Source of the DNA: JAPPLB01 sp965206655
GTDB lineage: Bacteria; Acidobacteriota; Terriglobia; Bryobacterales; UBA6623
Length of the DNA: 64,000 nucleotides
Direction of reading: 5' to 3'
Assembly: GCA_965206655.1 (NCBI GenBank)
Contig: CBDBKC010000038.1
Span: forward strand, 620,001-684,000
Shown here: in pieces, positions 18,611 to 27,004 of the stretch
How the letters are laid out: every line of letters starts with the position of its first letter
Position numbering within the stretch: the stretch's first letter is position 1
Made by a program: the position numbers and the translations under genes
Notes under the pieces: generated by a model
What the model was told of the DNA's origin: nothing
Database searches by the model: none
The model's input: only the letters and a program-made list of their open reading frames with translations

Positions 18611-18785
18611 CGCTCCGATACTTGCTTTCACGGTCGACGACAGCGATGCGGCATTCCTTCCGGCTGGGGTTTTCAGATGTCCGCGTGGAAGCTCCCATGA
18701 ACACGGCCGCCAACTCGGAGGCGTGAAAGCCCCCCCCGGCGTGAGCCGGTCTACCGAGCCTCCCCGCCTTGCAGCCGCAAACCGG

Positions 18786-19283
18786 CTATGTTGAAACCTC
18801 GCCGTCGCTCCCGGTTTGCAGGCGTCGCTGAAGCTCCTCCCAAGGGAAGTCATCGCGAGCCGGTTCGACTCGGATCTCTTTGTCATCACCCGGCTCGAGA
18901 ATGATAACTCCGGCGGCCCGCAGCTTCATGACGAGCTCCAAGCCCTCACTTTGCCGCCGAATGCCGAGGATTTGAGCTTTCTCCTCTTCGTCAGTTGTTA
19001 GCTCTTCCTCCTGCCTCAACTTGACTCGCAGGTTCTCGAGTTTCGCGAAGCGCTCCGCCGCCCCTACCAATGTTGCGTCGACTTCACCATTGGGTCCCCT
19101 CTGGTTTGGATCGCTCACTTCATGAGGCAGAGGGTCCGAGTCCGACCGATTCTCTTTGGAGAACTCCGCTATACGCCCGGTCACGACTCGAAAGCGCTGA
19201 CCGGCGGCGGCGAACCAGTTCCCCTGTCGCAGCGCCCGAACCCGCACTGTGAGCCGGTTAAACAGGCCCGTTGACTCAGGCAC
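18786..19283 (-). CDS. Hypothetical partner of the pentapeptide-repeat protein
   Basis: 165 residues from GTG 19283, which overlaps the end of the upstream gene by 8 nt (a longer start at 19343 would overlap more). Not recognised. An N-terminal basic region (NRLTVRVRALRQGNWF) is followed by a charged linker, a predicted helical or coiled-coil stretch (about residues 75-125; ERFAKLENLRVKLRQEEEL, LELVMKLRAAGV) and an acidic tail. The overlap implies translational coupling with the pentapeptide protein and probably a physical partnership. Confidence 0.65.
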   Translation of the reverse strand: MPESTGLFNRLTVRVRALRQGNWFAAAGQRFRVVTGRIAEFSKENRSDSDPLPHEVSDPNQRGPNGEVDATLVGAAERFAKLENLRVKLRQEEELTTDEEEKAQILGIRRQSEGLELVMKLRAAGVIILEPGDDKEIRVEPARDDFPWEELQRRLQTGSDGEVST

Positions 19284-20508
19284 CGGCCCACTCCCCGGCC
19301 TGGACACCGTTGAGCTCGAAGTCGATCTCGAATCCCACACCACCGCAAGCGCGATAGTAGTCGGCGAGCGCCTTTAAGGCGATGGTGATTTGCTCCGGGG
19401 ACAAATGAGGTGAAAAAACAAGACTGAGATGGCATCCGGATGTGGTCGGTGCACCTGGATACAGACCATAGCAAAGGGCGGCAAGTTGCTCTGTCGGAAG
19501 ACCCGTGGTCCACAGGAGGTTCGCCTCCTTGACCCTCGCACCCGTGAAGTCTGCTCCGGTAAGATCCGCTCCGCTGAGGTGCGCCTCTCTGAGGTTCGCC
19601 CCGCTCAGGTTCGCTTGTCTGAGATTGGCCTCTCTGAGGTTCGTATTCGTTAGGTCAGCGTCATGGAGATGCGCCTGCCTGAGGTTAGCGCCGCCGAGAT
19701 TCGCCCCTGTGAGATCCGCGCCGCGGAGGTGCGCCTCTCTGAGGTTCGCCTTTGTGAGGTCCGCATGATCGAGGTGCGCCCGCCCGAGGTTCGCGCCACT
19801 TAGGTTCGCCCCGCTGAGGTCCGCCCCGGATAGGTTCGCGTTGTACAGACGAGCCCCAAAAAGGTGCGCCCCGAGCAGGTTTCGTCCGCTAAGATCCGCT
19901 CCGCTAAGGTCCGCCCCGCTGAGGTGAACAACGCTGAAGTCGACACCGCTGAGATTCGCCTTGGTGAGATTCGCGTGCTCAATATTCGTCCACCGGAGGT
20001 TCGCCTCACTGAGGTCTGCCTCGCTGAGGTCTGCTTTGCTCAATTTCGCCCTGTGTAGATTTGCCGCTCGGAGGTTCGCCCCGCTGAGATTGGCCCCTCT
20101 CAGGTCCGCGTCGCTAAGGTCGGCCTCGCTGAGGTCCGACCCGCTCAGATTCGCTCCTCTTAGATCCGCCGCGTTGAGGAGCGCCCGGCTGAGTTTCACC
20201 TTGTCTAATCTCGCCAAGCGGAGCTGGGCGGCGCCGAGATTGGCTCCGCTGAGATTCGCTCCGCTGATGTTCACGCCGCGGAGGCGCGTCTCACTAAGAT
20301 TTGCGCCCGCTAAGTTCGTCCCCGCGAGGTTCGCCCGGCTAAGGTCCGCCCCGTTGAGGTTCGCGCCGCTGAGATCCGTCGAACTGAGGTCCACCCCGTC
20401 GAGAAACGCCCAGGTCAGGTCGGGAACTACCCCGGGACTATCCCGACGCCAGGCACCCCATCTAGAAGGCCCTTCTAATAACAGGCTGAGATGCTCTTGG
20501 TTGGCCAA
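19276..20508 (-). CDS. Pentapeptide-repeat protein with distinct C-terminal domain
   Basis: 410 residues, starting at TTG 20508 (MANQEHLSLLLEG). From about residue 28 to 335 the sequence is an almost uninterrupted run of A(D/N)Lxx-type pentapeptides (about 60), which fold as a right-handed quadrilateral beta-helix. The C-terminal segment of about 75 residues (GLPTEQLAALCYGLYPGAPT, SPEQITIALKALADYYRACG, GVGFEIDFE) is a separate alpha/beta domain. Pentapeptide proteins can mimic DNA (gyrase protection) or act as scaffolds; no specific target can be inferred. The gene overlaps the downstream partner gene by 8 nt. Confidence 0.85.
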   Translation of the reverse strand: MANQEHLSLLLEGPSRWGAWRRDSPGVVPDLTWAFLDGVDLSSTDLSGANLNGADLSRANLAGTNLAGANLSETRLRGVNISGANLSGANLGAAQLRLARLDKVKLSRALLNAADLRGANLSGSDLSEADLSDADLRGANLSGANLRAANLHRAKLSKADLSEADLSEANLRWTNIEHANLTKANLSGVDFSVVHLSGADLSGADLSGRNLLGAHLFGARLYNANLSGADLSGANLSGANLGRAHLDHADLTKANLREAHLRGADLTGANLGGANLRQAHLHDADLTNTNLREANLRQANLSGANLREAHLSGADLTGADFTGARVKEANLLWTTGLPTEQLAALCYGLYPGAPTTSGCHLSLVFSPHLSPEQITIALKALADYYRACGGVGFEIDFELNGVQAGEWAGA

Positions 20509-20881
20509 ACGTCACTCTTTCGCACCAAGATAGGGGGAACACTATTCATAGTATACACCCGATTTTCTGGAGACCTCCCTGCCTTTCACCGAAAACGCCT
20601 CCCAGGCGAGTCCGCGGCGGTGTCCACCACTGCCTGACTACTTACAACACCACGGAGGGGCCACACAACGGTTCGCGGTGATGTGACGTGTCCCATGCGC
20701 GAAGGTTCGATACAGCAGCATCGCTGAGGAAGCCTTATCGCGGTTTTCTCTTATTTTGGGTGCTGGGGACGTGCGGGATGGTAGAAATGTCCGGTGATTC
20801 GATGACGAAAAAAGGCGGATGACGGCGGAAATCCGGGCGCGATTCTGAAGCTGGAAAACTGAGGGATGCCGCCGCCGCTGA
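20509..20881. other. Gene-free intergenic region
   Basis: About 370 bp between the start of the pentapeptide gene and the stop of the TonB-like gene, both on the minus strand. I see no ORF, RNA or repeat I can support. A TATACT reading toward the pentapeptide gene (about 40 bp before its start) might be a -10 element, without a clear -35. Confidence 0.5.
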
Positions 20882-22024
20882 CTACAACAGACGGAAGTTG
20901 ACTTCGATCGTCGCGGTAACCTTTACCGGCTGATTTTCCTTACGGCCTGGAACGAACCGCCACTCCCGAACGGCCTCAATCGCTTTCTCGTCCAGACCGA
21001 GACCCAGACTGCGCACCACGCGAACATTGTGAGCTCGGCCGTCTTCCCAGACTTGGACGGCCAGCACGACCGTTCCCTGGTATTTCGCCTTGCGGGCTTC
21101 TTCGGAGTACTCGGGCTCCACCTTCTTAATCAGCCTCGGCGCGCTCACACCGTTGCCCACCCGGAAAACGCCTCCCCCGGCTCCGCCGCCGGAACCAGGA
21201 CCGAAACCGCCTCCCGTGCCTGAACCGACGCCCGTTCCTTTACCCGTCCCGATGCCTCCGCCCGATCCCGGACCCGCCGAGGGGGGACCGATCTTACCGA
21301 AGGGATCACCGAAAACGTTCATGTCGAGTTGCGCGACCTGTAGCTCGGGTGGACCAAGCAGTGTCGGTTCGACTGCCAGTTTCGGATTGTCGTTCTTGAT
21401 GACCGGCGTGGGTGGCGTCAACTGTGTCATCGAGAAGCGGGGCAGCCGGCCCTTGCTCGGCGGCAGCGGAGAATTCTGTCCGCCGCCCCCGCCGCCTCCG
21501 GTATCGCCCGACTTGGGTGAAAACAACTTGATGTCCGCGAGAAACGGGGTTATATCGACAGGGATCACTAGTGTCACCGAGCCCGTCGACGGCTCTACCG
21601 GCCCGGAAGGCGCGAATACGGTAAACATCAGCGCAACGACGATGACGTGAACACCGAACGACGAGCCGATTCCGGTTTTCTTATAGTCGTAAGCGCCCCA
21701 GATGCTCTTGACTCGCACCGGCCGCGCGGTGAGCTTCATCGGGGGAAGCTTCTTCTCTTCCTGAAGACTCCGCCACGTGCTGCTCAGTGACCGGAACCAC
21801 GGATCGTGCGCCGTTTCGATGACCAGGGGGCCCAAGCTTTCCTCGCCCGGCTCTCGATCCCTATATCTCGGCAGCGGCGGAAGTGGCTGCTGCTTCGCCA
21901 TCAACTCGCCGACCTGCTCTTTCAACGAGCGGAACCACGGCTCGTGAATCGACTCTAGGACGAGTGCTCCCAGCTCAACGTTTCTCGTCTCGTCCACGGA
22001 CCCTATTGTTGGTTGGTCGTTCAT
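20882..22024 (-). CDS. TonB-family energy-transducer-like protein
   Basis: 380 residues. The cytoplasmic N-terminus holds two copies of a short motif, ESIHEPWFRSL (24-34) and ETAHDPWFRSL (70-80), 46 residues apart. One membrane helix (about 118-140, VHVIVVALMFTVF) follows, then a Gly/Pro-rich periplasmic spacer (about 170-295). The TonB C-terminal domain covers about 300-380 (VEPEYSEEARKAKYQGTVVL... through AIEAVREWRFVPG). It probably couples the proton-motive force to outer-membrane receptors, such as the one at 34100, or acts in a related envelope role. The doubled cytoplasmic motif is unusual. Confidence 0.85.
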   Translation of the reverse strand: MNDQPTIGSVDETRNVELGALVLESIHEPWFRSLKEQVGELMAKQQPLPPLPRYRDREPGEESLGPLVIETAHDPWFRSLSSTWRSLQEEKKLPPMKLTARPVRVKSIWGAYDYKKTGIGSSFGVHVIVVALMFTVFAPSGPVEPSTGSVTLVIPVDITPFLADIKLFSPKSGDTGGGGGGGQNSPLPPSKGRLPRFSMTQLTPPTPVIKNDNPKLAVEPTLLGPPELQVAQLDMNVFGDPFGKIGPPSAGPGSGGGIGTGKGTGVGSGTGGGFGPGSGGGAGGGVFRVGNGVSAPRLIKKVEPEYSEEARKAKYQGTVVLAVQVWEDGRAHNVRVVRSLGLGLDEKAIEAVREWRFVPGRKENQPVKVTATIEVNFRLL

Positions 22025-22387
22025 TGCGTTACGCCTACAGGCATCCCGAACCCTCTAGAAGGACAGACGCCCCATCACCACTTGCCGTTACGCGGATTTA
22101 CAGCTGCCTTCCTGTCGCTACACAACTCCCATTTTTTATGGTAACGAGCACCGCAAGCCGGCCGCAACCGAAAAGTGTTGGGTGTCAGAATGTTTTACGC
22201 CTGAGGTGCCCTCCTGGTTCCATCACCTGCCGGCGAACTTCGCGGTCCCGCCGCCGGTTCTTCACCCGGCGTTGCTAGACTGAGAAAGCTCCGGCAGCCG
22301 CCCGCTTTGCCAATTGGTTTCGAGGCGCCGAGCCCCCCGGTTATGGTCCCGCACAGATCCTGCCGGCCGCAATCGTCATGACCCGCT
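22025..22387. other. Former lspA leader, now cut off by the IS
   Basis: About 350 bp without a supported gene. The right 15 bp (22373-22387, TCGTCATGACCCGCT) are the left target duplicate and contain the original lspA start codon. Reading from that ATG now enters the IS and stops after 16 codons. Any native lspA promoter is here, more than 1.5 kb from the gene it served. Confidence 0.7.
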
Positions 22388-23874
22388 TGTCGGCGCAATG
22401 TGAAAAGATCCCCTACAGAGCAAAGTAGAAAGATCCCCTTCGGGCGAGAGACGCTAGGGGGTGAACGAAATCGTGGCATTGAGCAAAGTGGAGCGGGACC
22501 GGTTGATTGTTCTGAGGCAAGTCAAGGAGGGGAAGCTGACGCAGGCAACGGCGGCACAGCAGTTGAAGCTGAGCGCCCGTTGGGTCCGTAAGCTGGTGAA
22601 GCGACTCCGCAAAGAGGGCGATCGCGGGCTGGCGCATCGGCTGCGAGGCCGGCCCTCGAACCGCGCGTACGACAACGAGCTGCGGCGGCGAGCGCTGGCT
22701 CTGATCCGCGAGCGCTACGACGATTACGGGCCGACGCTGGCGAGCGAGATGCTGGCGAGCGAGCATCAGATCGTGGTCAACCGCGAGACGCTGCGGCAGT
22801 GGATGAGCGGCCAAGGGCTGTGGAAGCCGCGCCGGGCCAAGTTGAAGAAGGTGCATGTGTGGCGGCGGCGACGGCGTTGCCGGGGCGAACTCGTGCAATG
22901 GGATACGTCCGACCACGACTGGTTGGAAGGGCGCGGCCCGCGGTTGTATCTGGTGGCGATGATGGACGACGCCACGAGCGAGCTGACGGCGCACTTTGCC
23001 GTGTCGGACTCGACGGCCGAGAACATGCGGTTGTTGTGGCGGTATGTGGAGTTACACGGGCGTCCCGTGGAGGTCTACACCGACAAGGCCAGCCTGTTTC
23101 AACTCAACCGGCCGTTGCACCACAACAAGCATTTGGACGCGGCTCCACCGCCGACACAGATCGAGAGGGCGCTGGCCGAGTTGGGAATCGGAAAGATTCC
23201 GGCGCACTCGCCGCAGGCGAAGGGACGGATCGAGCGCAGTTTCCAGACGATGCAAGACCGCATGGTGAAGGGGTTGCGGCGAGCCGCGGCGAGCAGCATT
23301 GAGGACGCCAACCGTTATCTGCAGCAGGAGTTTGTGCCGCAGTGGAACGGACGGTTCAAGCGTCACCCAGCCGGACAGGCCGACGCCCACCGGCGCTTGC
23401 GCCGCGACCAGAATCTGGCCTCGATTCTCAGTCGCGTCGATCGGCGTGTGGTCGGCAACGACTACACGATTTCGTGGCACGGACGTTTGTATCAGATCCC
23501 GGCTGAGAAGGCCAAACCTCGGATGAGGAAGACGGCGGTGCGGATCGAGCAACGGCTTAACGGGGAATTATGGCTGCGTTGGCAACAGGGAGCGTTGCTG
23601 CTTCAAGAATGCCTGGAAGCCGACGGCACTCCAGCCCGGCCCACCGCCAAGGCGGCCCGCAAGACGCCAACCCATACCAAACAACCAAAGAAACGCCAGG
23701 GGCGTTGGATGGACGGCTTCGTCCTAGCCGATCCGGCCAAGCGCTGCGAGCCATTGCCCGCAACTCCAGTCGCCCTACGGGCTCCTTCCGTCGCGGGCAG
23801 CGGCCCATGATTCTAGCGCTAGGGGGATCTTTCTACTTTGCTCAATCAGGGGATCTTTCTAAATTGCGTTGACA
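22388..23874 (+). mobile_element. Insertion sequence, IS1202/ISNCY-like, copy 2 (1,487 bp)
   Basis: Same length, ends and internal AGAAAGATCCCC repeats as the element at 1776-3262, in the opposite orientation. An exact 15-bp target duplication, TCGTCATGACCCGCT, flanks it at 22373-22387 and 23875-23889. It inserted across the start codon of lspA, and the duplication restored the ATG on the right side. Its transposase reads in the same direction as lspA. Two near-identical, inverted copies 20 kb apart could mediate inversion. Confidence 0.94.
22461..23810 (+). CDS. DDE transposase of IS copy 2
   Basis: 449 residues, about 99% identical to the protein at 1840-3189, with the same helix-turn-helix N-terminus, the three catalytic acidic residues (WDTSDHDW, VYTDKAS, RIERSFQ) and a basic C-terminal tail. 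It is complete and probably active. The gene ends 69 bp before the lspA ATG on the same strand, so transposase read-through may be what now drives lspA. Confidence 0.93.
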   Translation: MNEIVALSKVERDRLIVLRQVKEGKLTQATAAQQLKLSARWVRKLVKRLRKEGDRGLAHRLRGRPSNRAYDNELRRRALALIRERYDDYGPTLASEMLASEHQIVVNRETLRQWMSGQGLWKPRRAKLKKVHVWRRRRRCRGELVQWDTSDHDWLEGRGPRLYLVAMMDDATSELTAHFAVSDSTAENMRLLWRYVELHGRPVEVYTDKASLFQLNRPLHHNKHLDAAPPPTQIERALAELGIGKIPAHSPQAKGRIERSFQTMQDRMVKGLRRAAASSIEDANRYLQQEFVPQWNGRFKRHPAGQADAHRRLRRDQNLASILSRVDRRVVGNDYTISWHGRLYQIPAEKAKPRMRKTAVRIEQRLNGELWLRWQQGALLLQECLEADGTPARPTAKAARKTPTHTKQPKKRQGRWMDGFVLADPAKRCEPLPATPVALRAPSVAGSGP

Positions 23875-23879
23875 TCGTC

Positions 23880-24383
23880 ATGACCCGCTCACGCATCCTC
23901 TATGCCTTGCTGGCTGTCGCGATGATCGTGCTGGACCGCGTCACGAAGCTCGCGGTCGCGGACCGCATGCCGCTCTACGATAGCAAGGCCATCATCGGCG
24001 GCTTTTTCAACCTCGTCCACACCCGCAATACCGGCATTGCGTTCAGTATGTTGGCCGACGCGCAGCCGTTTGTGAAGGTGTACGTCATCCCGGCGTTCTC
24101 GACGCTGGCTTTGGTCTTCATTGTCTATCTGTTCTGGCGGGAGGGGCATGCCGGCACACGCACGCTGACCGGCCTATCGCTGATCCTCGCCGGCGCGGCG
24201 GGCAATCTATACGACCGTTTTGTTTACGGTTACGTAGTCGACTTTCTCGACTTCTACGTCGGTTCGTACCACTGGCCGGCGTTCAACGTCGCGGATAGCT
24301 GCATCACCGTGGGCGCGGGATTGTTGCTGCTCGATTCCTTCCTGAGCCGTCCCCAAGCTGAGCAGGAGCCGGAATCAGCCTGA
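23880..24383 (+). CDS. lspA: Lipoprotein signal peptidase (signal peptidase II)
   Basis: 168-residue inner-membrane aspartyl protease that removes signal peptides from prolipoproteins after Lgt action. Four hydrophobic segments and the family blocks NTGIAF, GAAGNLYDR and FNVADS are present; the catalytic Asp pair lies in the last two. The ATG at 23880 lies inside the 15-bp duplication of the preceding IS, and no RBS of its own is seen. The frame is also open from a TTG at 23838 inside the IS end, which has AGGGGG 11 nt upstream and would add 14 residues. lgt follows after 10 bp. Confidence 0.93.
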   Translation: MTRSRILYALLAVAMIVLDRVTKLAVADRMPLYDSKAIIGGFFNLVHTRNTGIAFSMLADAQPFVKVYVIPAFSTLALVFIVYLFWREGHAGTRTLTGLSLILAGAAGNLYDRFVYGYVVDFLDFYVGSYHWPAFNVADSCITVGAGLLLLDSFLSRPQAEQEPESA

Positions 24384-24393
24384 ACGAAAGCTT

Positions 24394-25245
24394 ATGTGCC
24401 CACGACTGTTCACGCTAGGCCCCTTCTCGTTGCCGCTGTTGGGCCAAGTGGGGCCGCTCTCGATGCCCACCTACGGCCTGCTTGTGGCCGCCGGGTTTGT
24501 CGTGGGGCTGTACCTGCTCGGCAAGCTCGCGAAACGGCACGGCTTCGACCCAGACAAGATGTCGAACCTGGGGGTCTACGTGGCGCTCGCGGCGATCGTG
24601 GGCGCGAAGCTCTTCATGATCCTGCTCGACCTCGACTTCTACCTACGCAACCCGGGCCGGCTGTTCTCGCTCAGTTCATTACAGGCGGGGGGTGTCTTCT
24701 TTGGAGGATTGCTGGCCGCGATTGCGGTTGCCTTCTGGTATGCCCGCCGTGAGGGTCTTCCGGGACTCGCCACCGCCGACCTGTTTGCGCCGGCTGTGGC
24801 CATCGGTCACTCCATTGGGCGGCTCGGGTGCTTTGCCGCCGGCTGCTGCTGGGGCAAACCCACCGACGCGGCCTGGGGCGTCGCCTTTACCGATCCAGTC
24901 GCCCGCGAATTGGTCGGCGTGCCGCTCAACATCCATCTCCACCCGACCCAGCTCTACGAAGCCGCCGGGACCCTCGCCGTCGGCCTGATCCTGTGGCGGC
25001 TGATCGAGCGGCCTCACCGCCCCGGCGCCATCCTCGGATGGTATCTGGTGCTCTACTCCGGCTTCCGCTTGTTTGTCGAATTCTTCCGTGACTCGGCCTC
25101 CCGCGTCTTTCCCTTCGGCTGGCCGCTCAGCACCACCCAGTGGGTCGCCATCGCTCTCGTCCTCGCGGGAGCCTACCTGCTCTATTGCCGGCCTCAGACC
25201 CTCCCCAGTACAGGGAAGACCGCGGGTGCAAACCTGCGGGCGTAG
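24394..25245 (+). CDS. lgt: Prolipoprotein diacylglyceryl transferase
   Basis: 283 residues, multi-pass inner-membrane enzyme that attaches diacylglycerol from phosphatidylglycerol to the lipobox Cys, the step before LspA. It shows about seven hydrophobic helices, the signature HSIGRLGCFAAGCCWGKP and the HPTQLYEA motif. The N-terminus carries a short extra segment before the first helix. It lies 10 bp after lspA, forming a compact lipoprotein-maturation operon whose expression probably depends on the adjacent IS. Confidence 0.95.
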   Translation: MCPRLFTLGPFSLPLLGQVGPLSMPTYGLLVAAGFVVGLYLLGKLAKRHGFDPDKMSNLGVYVALAAIVGAKLFMILLDLDFYLRNPGRLFSLSSLQAGGVFFGGLLAAIAVAFWYARREGLPGLATADLFAPAVAIGHSIGRLGCFAAGCCWGKPTDAAWGVAFTDPVARELVGVPLNIHLHPTQLYEAAGTLAVGLILWRLIERPHRPGAILGWYLVLYSGFRLFVEFFRDSASRVFPFGWPLSTTQWVAIALVLAGAYLLYCRPQTLPSTGKTAGANLRA

Positions 25246-25327
25246 CCGTCGCCAGATTCGTTTCTTAACGTTTCCCTAACAATCCCATCCACCAGCAGCA
25301 GTAGAATCAGGACCAGTCATCCTCTGA

Positions 25328-27004
25328 ATGCCTGTTCCGCACCGCCAGAATTTGCTATTGCTGGGCGCGGTCATCCTGCCGTCCGTACTCGTCGTTGCCC
25401 TAGGCGTCTACATGATCCGCCAGGAGAACGAGCTTGCCAAAAAGCGATTTGAGGAGCAGCGGCAGCAGGCCATCGATCTCGCGCGGCAGGAATTATCGGC
25501 CCGGCTGGAAGCCGTCAAGCTGCGTGCAGCCGGTGGGAACTTGACGCCTATCGATCCGGACATCGTCCTGGTGGCGCGGGTCGAATCCGGGAACCTCGTT
25601 CTCCCTTGGGAGCGCACCGCTCAGCGCAATCAGGAGCGGCTCCTCCGCCACCTTCGGAACTCGGCGGGCGCCACACAGCTACTGCGGACCAGCCCGGAAG
25701 TGGCCGACGAATACGGCGTCCCCTTCGCCGTCTACGCAGCCAGGCGCCTGGTCACTGAAGCCCCGCCCGAGCTTCAGCAGGAGATACGCAAGAGGCTGGC
25801 AGCCGTGCTCGAAACCGCCTGGCTCTCCCCGCTCGGTGCCCACATGATCGTCGAAGTCGCGGAGACGCTGCAAGCCACCGAACTGCGCGACGCGGCCCGC
25901 CGCCGCGCCCTGGAAGCCGAGCAGGCCGAACAGCTCGCAGTCCAAGCCATGTCGCTGGATAGCGGGAATAGTGAGCCTATCTGGCGCCTAATCGGGGGTA
26001 TTCCCTGGCTCATCGGCATTACGGGCCGGCCGGCGGATCGCGACCGTACCCTCGTCGCCGTTCGTGCGGAACAGTTCCTCGCCTCTGTCAGGCTTCCAGA
26101 GCGAGGCCGCTGGGTTCTAGCCGGCGAGCAGGACGGGCAACCCGTGGGCGAGAGCTTTCCCGGGCTGAGGATCTCGATGCCTCCGGTACAGGCCGACGGT
26201 TACACCGGCTCTCGCCAGATCTTCTACGTCTCCGGCCTGCTGCTCGTGATCTCAGTAACGATTTTCACCGCTTATTTGCTGCATCGCGACGTTCGCCGCG
26301 AAACCCGCCTTGCCGCATTGCGTAACCAATTTGTCTCGAGCGTTTCGCACGAGTTGAAGACGCCGATCGCCACCATCCGCGCCTTTGCCGAGCTGCTCGA
26401 TATGGGCCGCGCGAAAGGCGAGCCTGAGAAGGCGGAGTACGTCAAAACCATTCTCGGAGAAAGTGAGCGCCTCAGTCGGCTGGTGGATGGCGTGCTCGAG
26501 TTCTCCAAGATCGACCAGGGCAAGCGTGTTTACCGGCTTCAGCCCATCACGCTTGAGGACGTCCTCCGTTCCGCCGCAGGGGCACTGGAATATTCGCTTG
26601 CGAGCGGAAAATTCGAGCTGCGGATCGAGGCGGATCCAGCGGTCCCCTCCGTGGCCGCCGACCGTGAGGCTCTTGAGCAGGCCGTTGTCAATCTCATAAG
26701 CAACGCCATGAAATATTCCGGCGAAGACCGGCGTATCGACCTCAGTCTCGGCCTGGAGCGCGACAACGCCGTTATTCGCATCCGCGACCGCGGGATCGGC
26801 ATTCCGCTTGAGGAGCAATCCCGCATCTTCGAGAGATTCCACCGCGTGCCCGATTCCGAGCAGCGCAACATCCCCGGTACTGGGCTCGGCCTGGCCTTGG
26901 TGGATCATATTGTCAAGGCCCACGGTGGCCGGGTTGCCGTCGAGAGCCGGCCGGGCTGCGGCAGTACCTTCTCTATAACCCTACCCATACCGTTGACCAC
27001 ATGA
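25328..27004 (+). CDS. Membrane sensor histidine kinase
   Basis: 558 residues. TM1 at about 9-30 and TM2 at about 300-318 enclose a periplasmic sensor region of about 270 residues that I do not recognise; no HAMP domain is evident. The HisKA dimerisation box SVSHELKTPIATI places the phospho-acceptor at H341. The ATPase domain has an N-box (NLISNAMKYSG), G1 (RDRGIGIP), an F-box and G2 (GTGLGLALV). The stop overlaps the ATG of the response regulator gene by 4 nt (ATGA), so the two form a two-component operon. Confidence 0.93.
   Translation: MPVPHRQNLLLLGAVILPSVLVVALGVYMIRQENELAKKRFEEQRQQAIDLARQELSARLEAVKLRAAGGNLTPIDPDIVLVARVESGNLVLPWERTAQRNQERLLRHLRNSAGATQLLRTSPEVADEYGVPFAVYAARRLVTEAPPELQQEIRKRLAAVLETAWLSPLGAHMIVEVAETLQATELRDAARRRALEAEQAEQLAVQAMSLDSGNSEPIWRLIGGIPWLIGITGRPADRDRTLVAVRAEQFLASVRLPERGRWVLAGEQDGQPVGESFPGLRISMPPVQADGYTGSRQIFYVSGLLLVISVTIFTAYLLHRDVRRETRLAALRNQFVSSVSHELKTPIATIRAFAELLDMGRAKGEPEKAEYVKTILGESERLSRLVDGVLEFSKIDQGKRVYRLQPITLEDVLRSAAGALEYSLASGKFELRIEADPAVPSVAADREALEQAVVNLISNAMKYSGEDRRIDLSLGLERDNAVIRIRDRGIGIPLEEQSRIFERFHRVPDSEQRNIPGTGLGLALVDHIVKAHGGRVAVESRPGCGSTFSITLPIPLTT

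Noticed and set aside
17408..18889. 493-residue version of the mutarotase-like protein
   Set aside because: The first 98 residues are unlike the paralogue and precede a good signal peptide starting at ATG 18595.
19429..20508. Regular 15-bp periodicity that could suggest a CRISPR or tandem repeat array
   Set aside because: The periodicity is the coding of A(D/N)Lxx pentapeptides; units vary, with no spacers of constant length.
19429..20533. Long plus-strand frames rich in Arg/Ala/Ser-Leu repeats opposite the pentapeptide gene
   Set aside because: They are mirror images of the periodic pentapeptide coding sequence; periodic 15-bp units keep several frames open. No RBS or recognisable domain.
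23869..23897. Outward promoter made by TTGACA at the IS end driving lspA
   Set aside because: At 16-18 bp spacing the bases are CGCATC-like, not a -10, and the start of transcription would fall inside lspA. Kept only as a remark.
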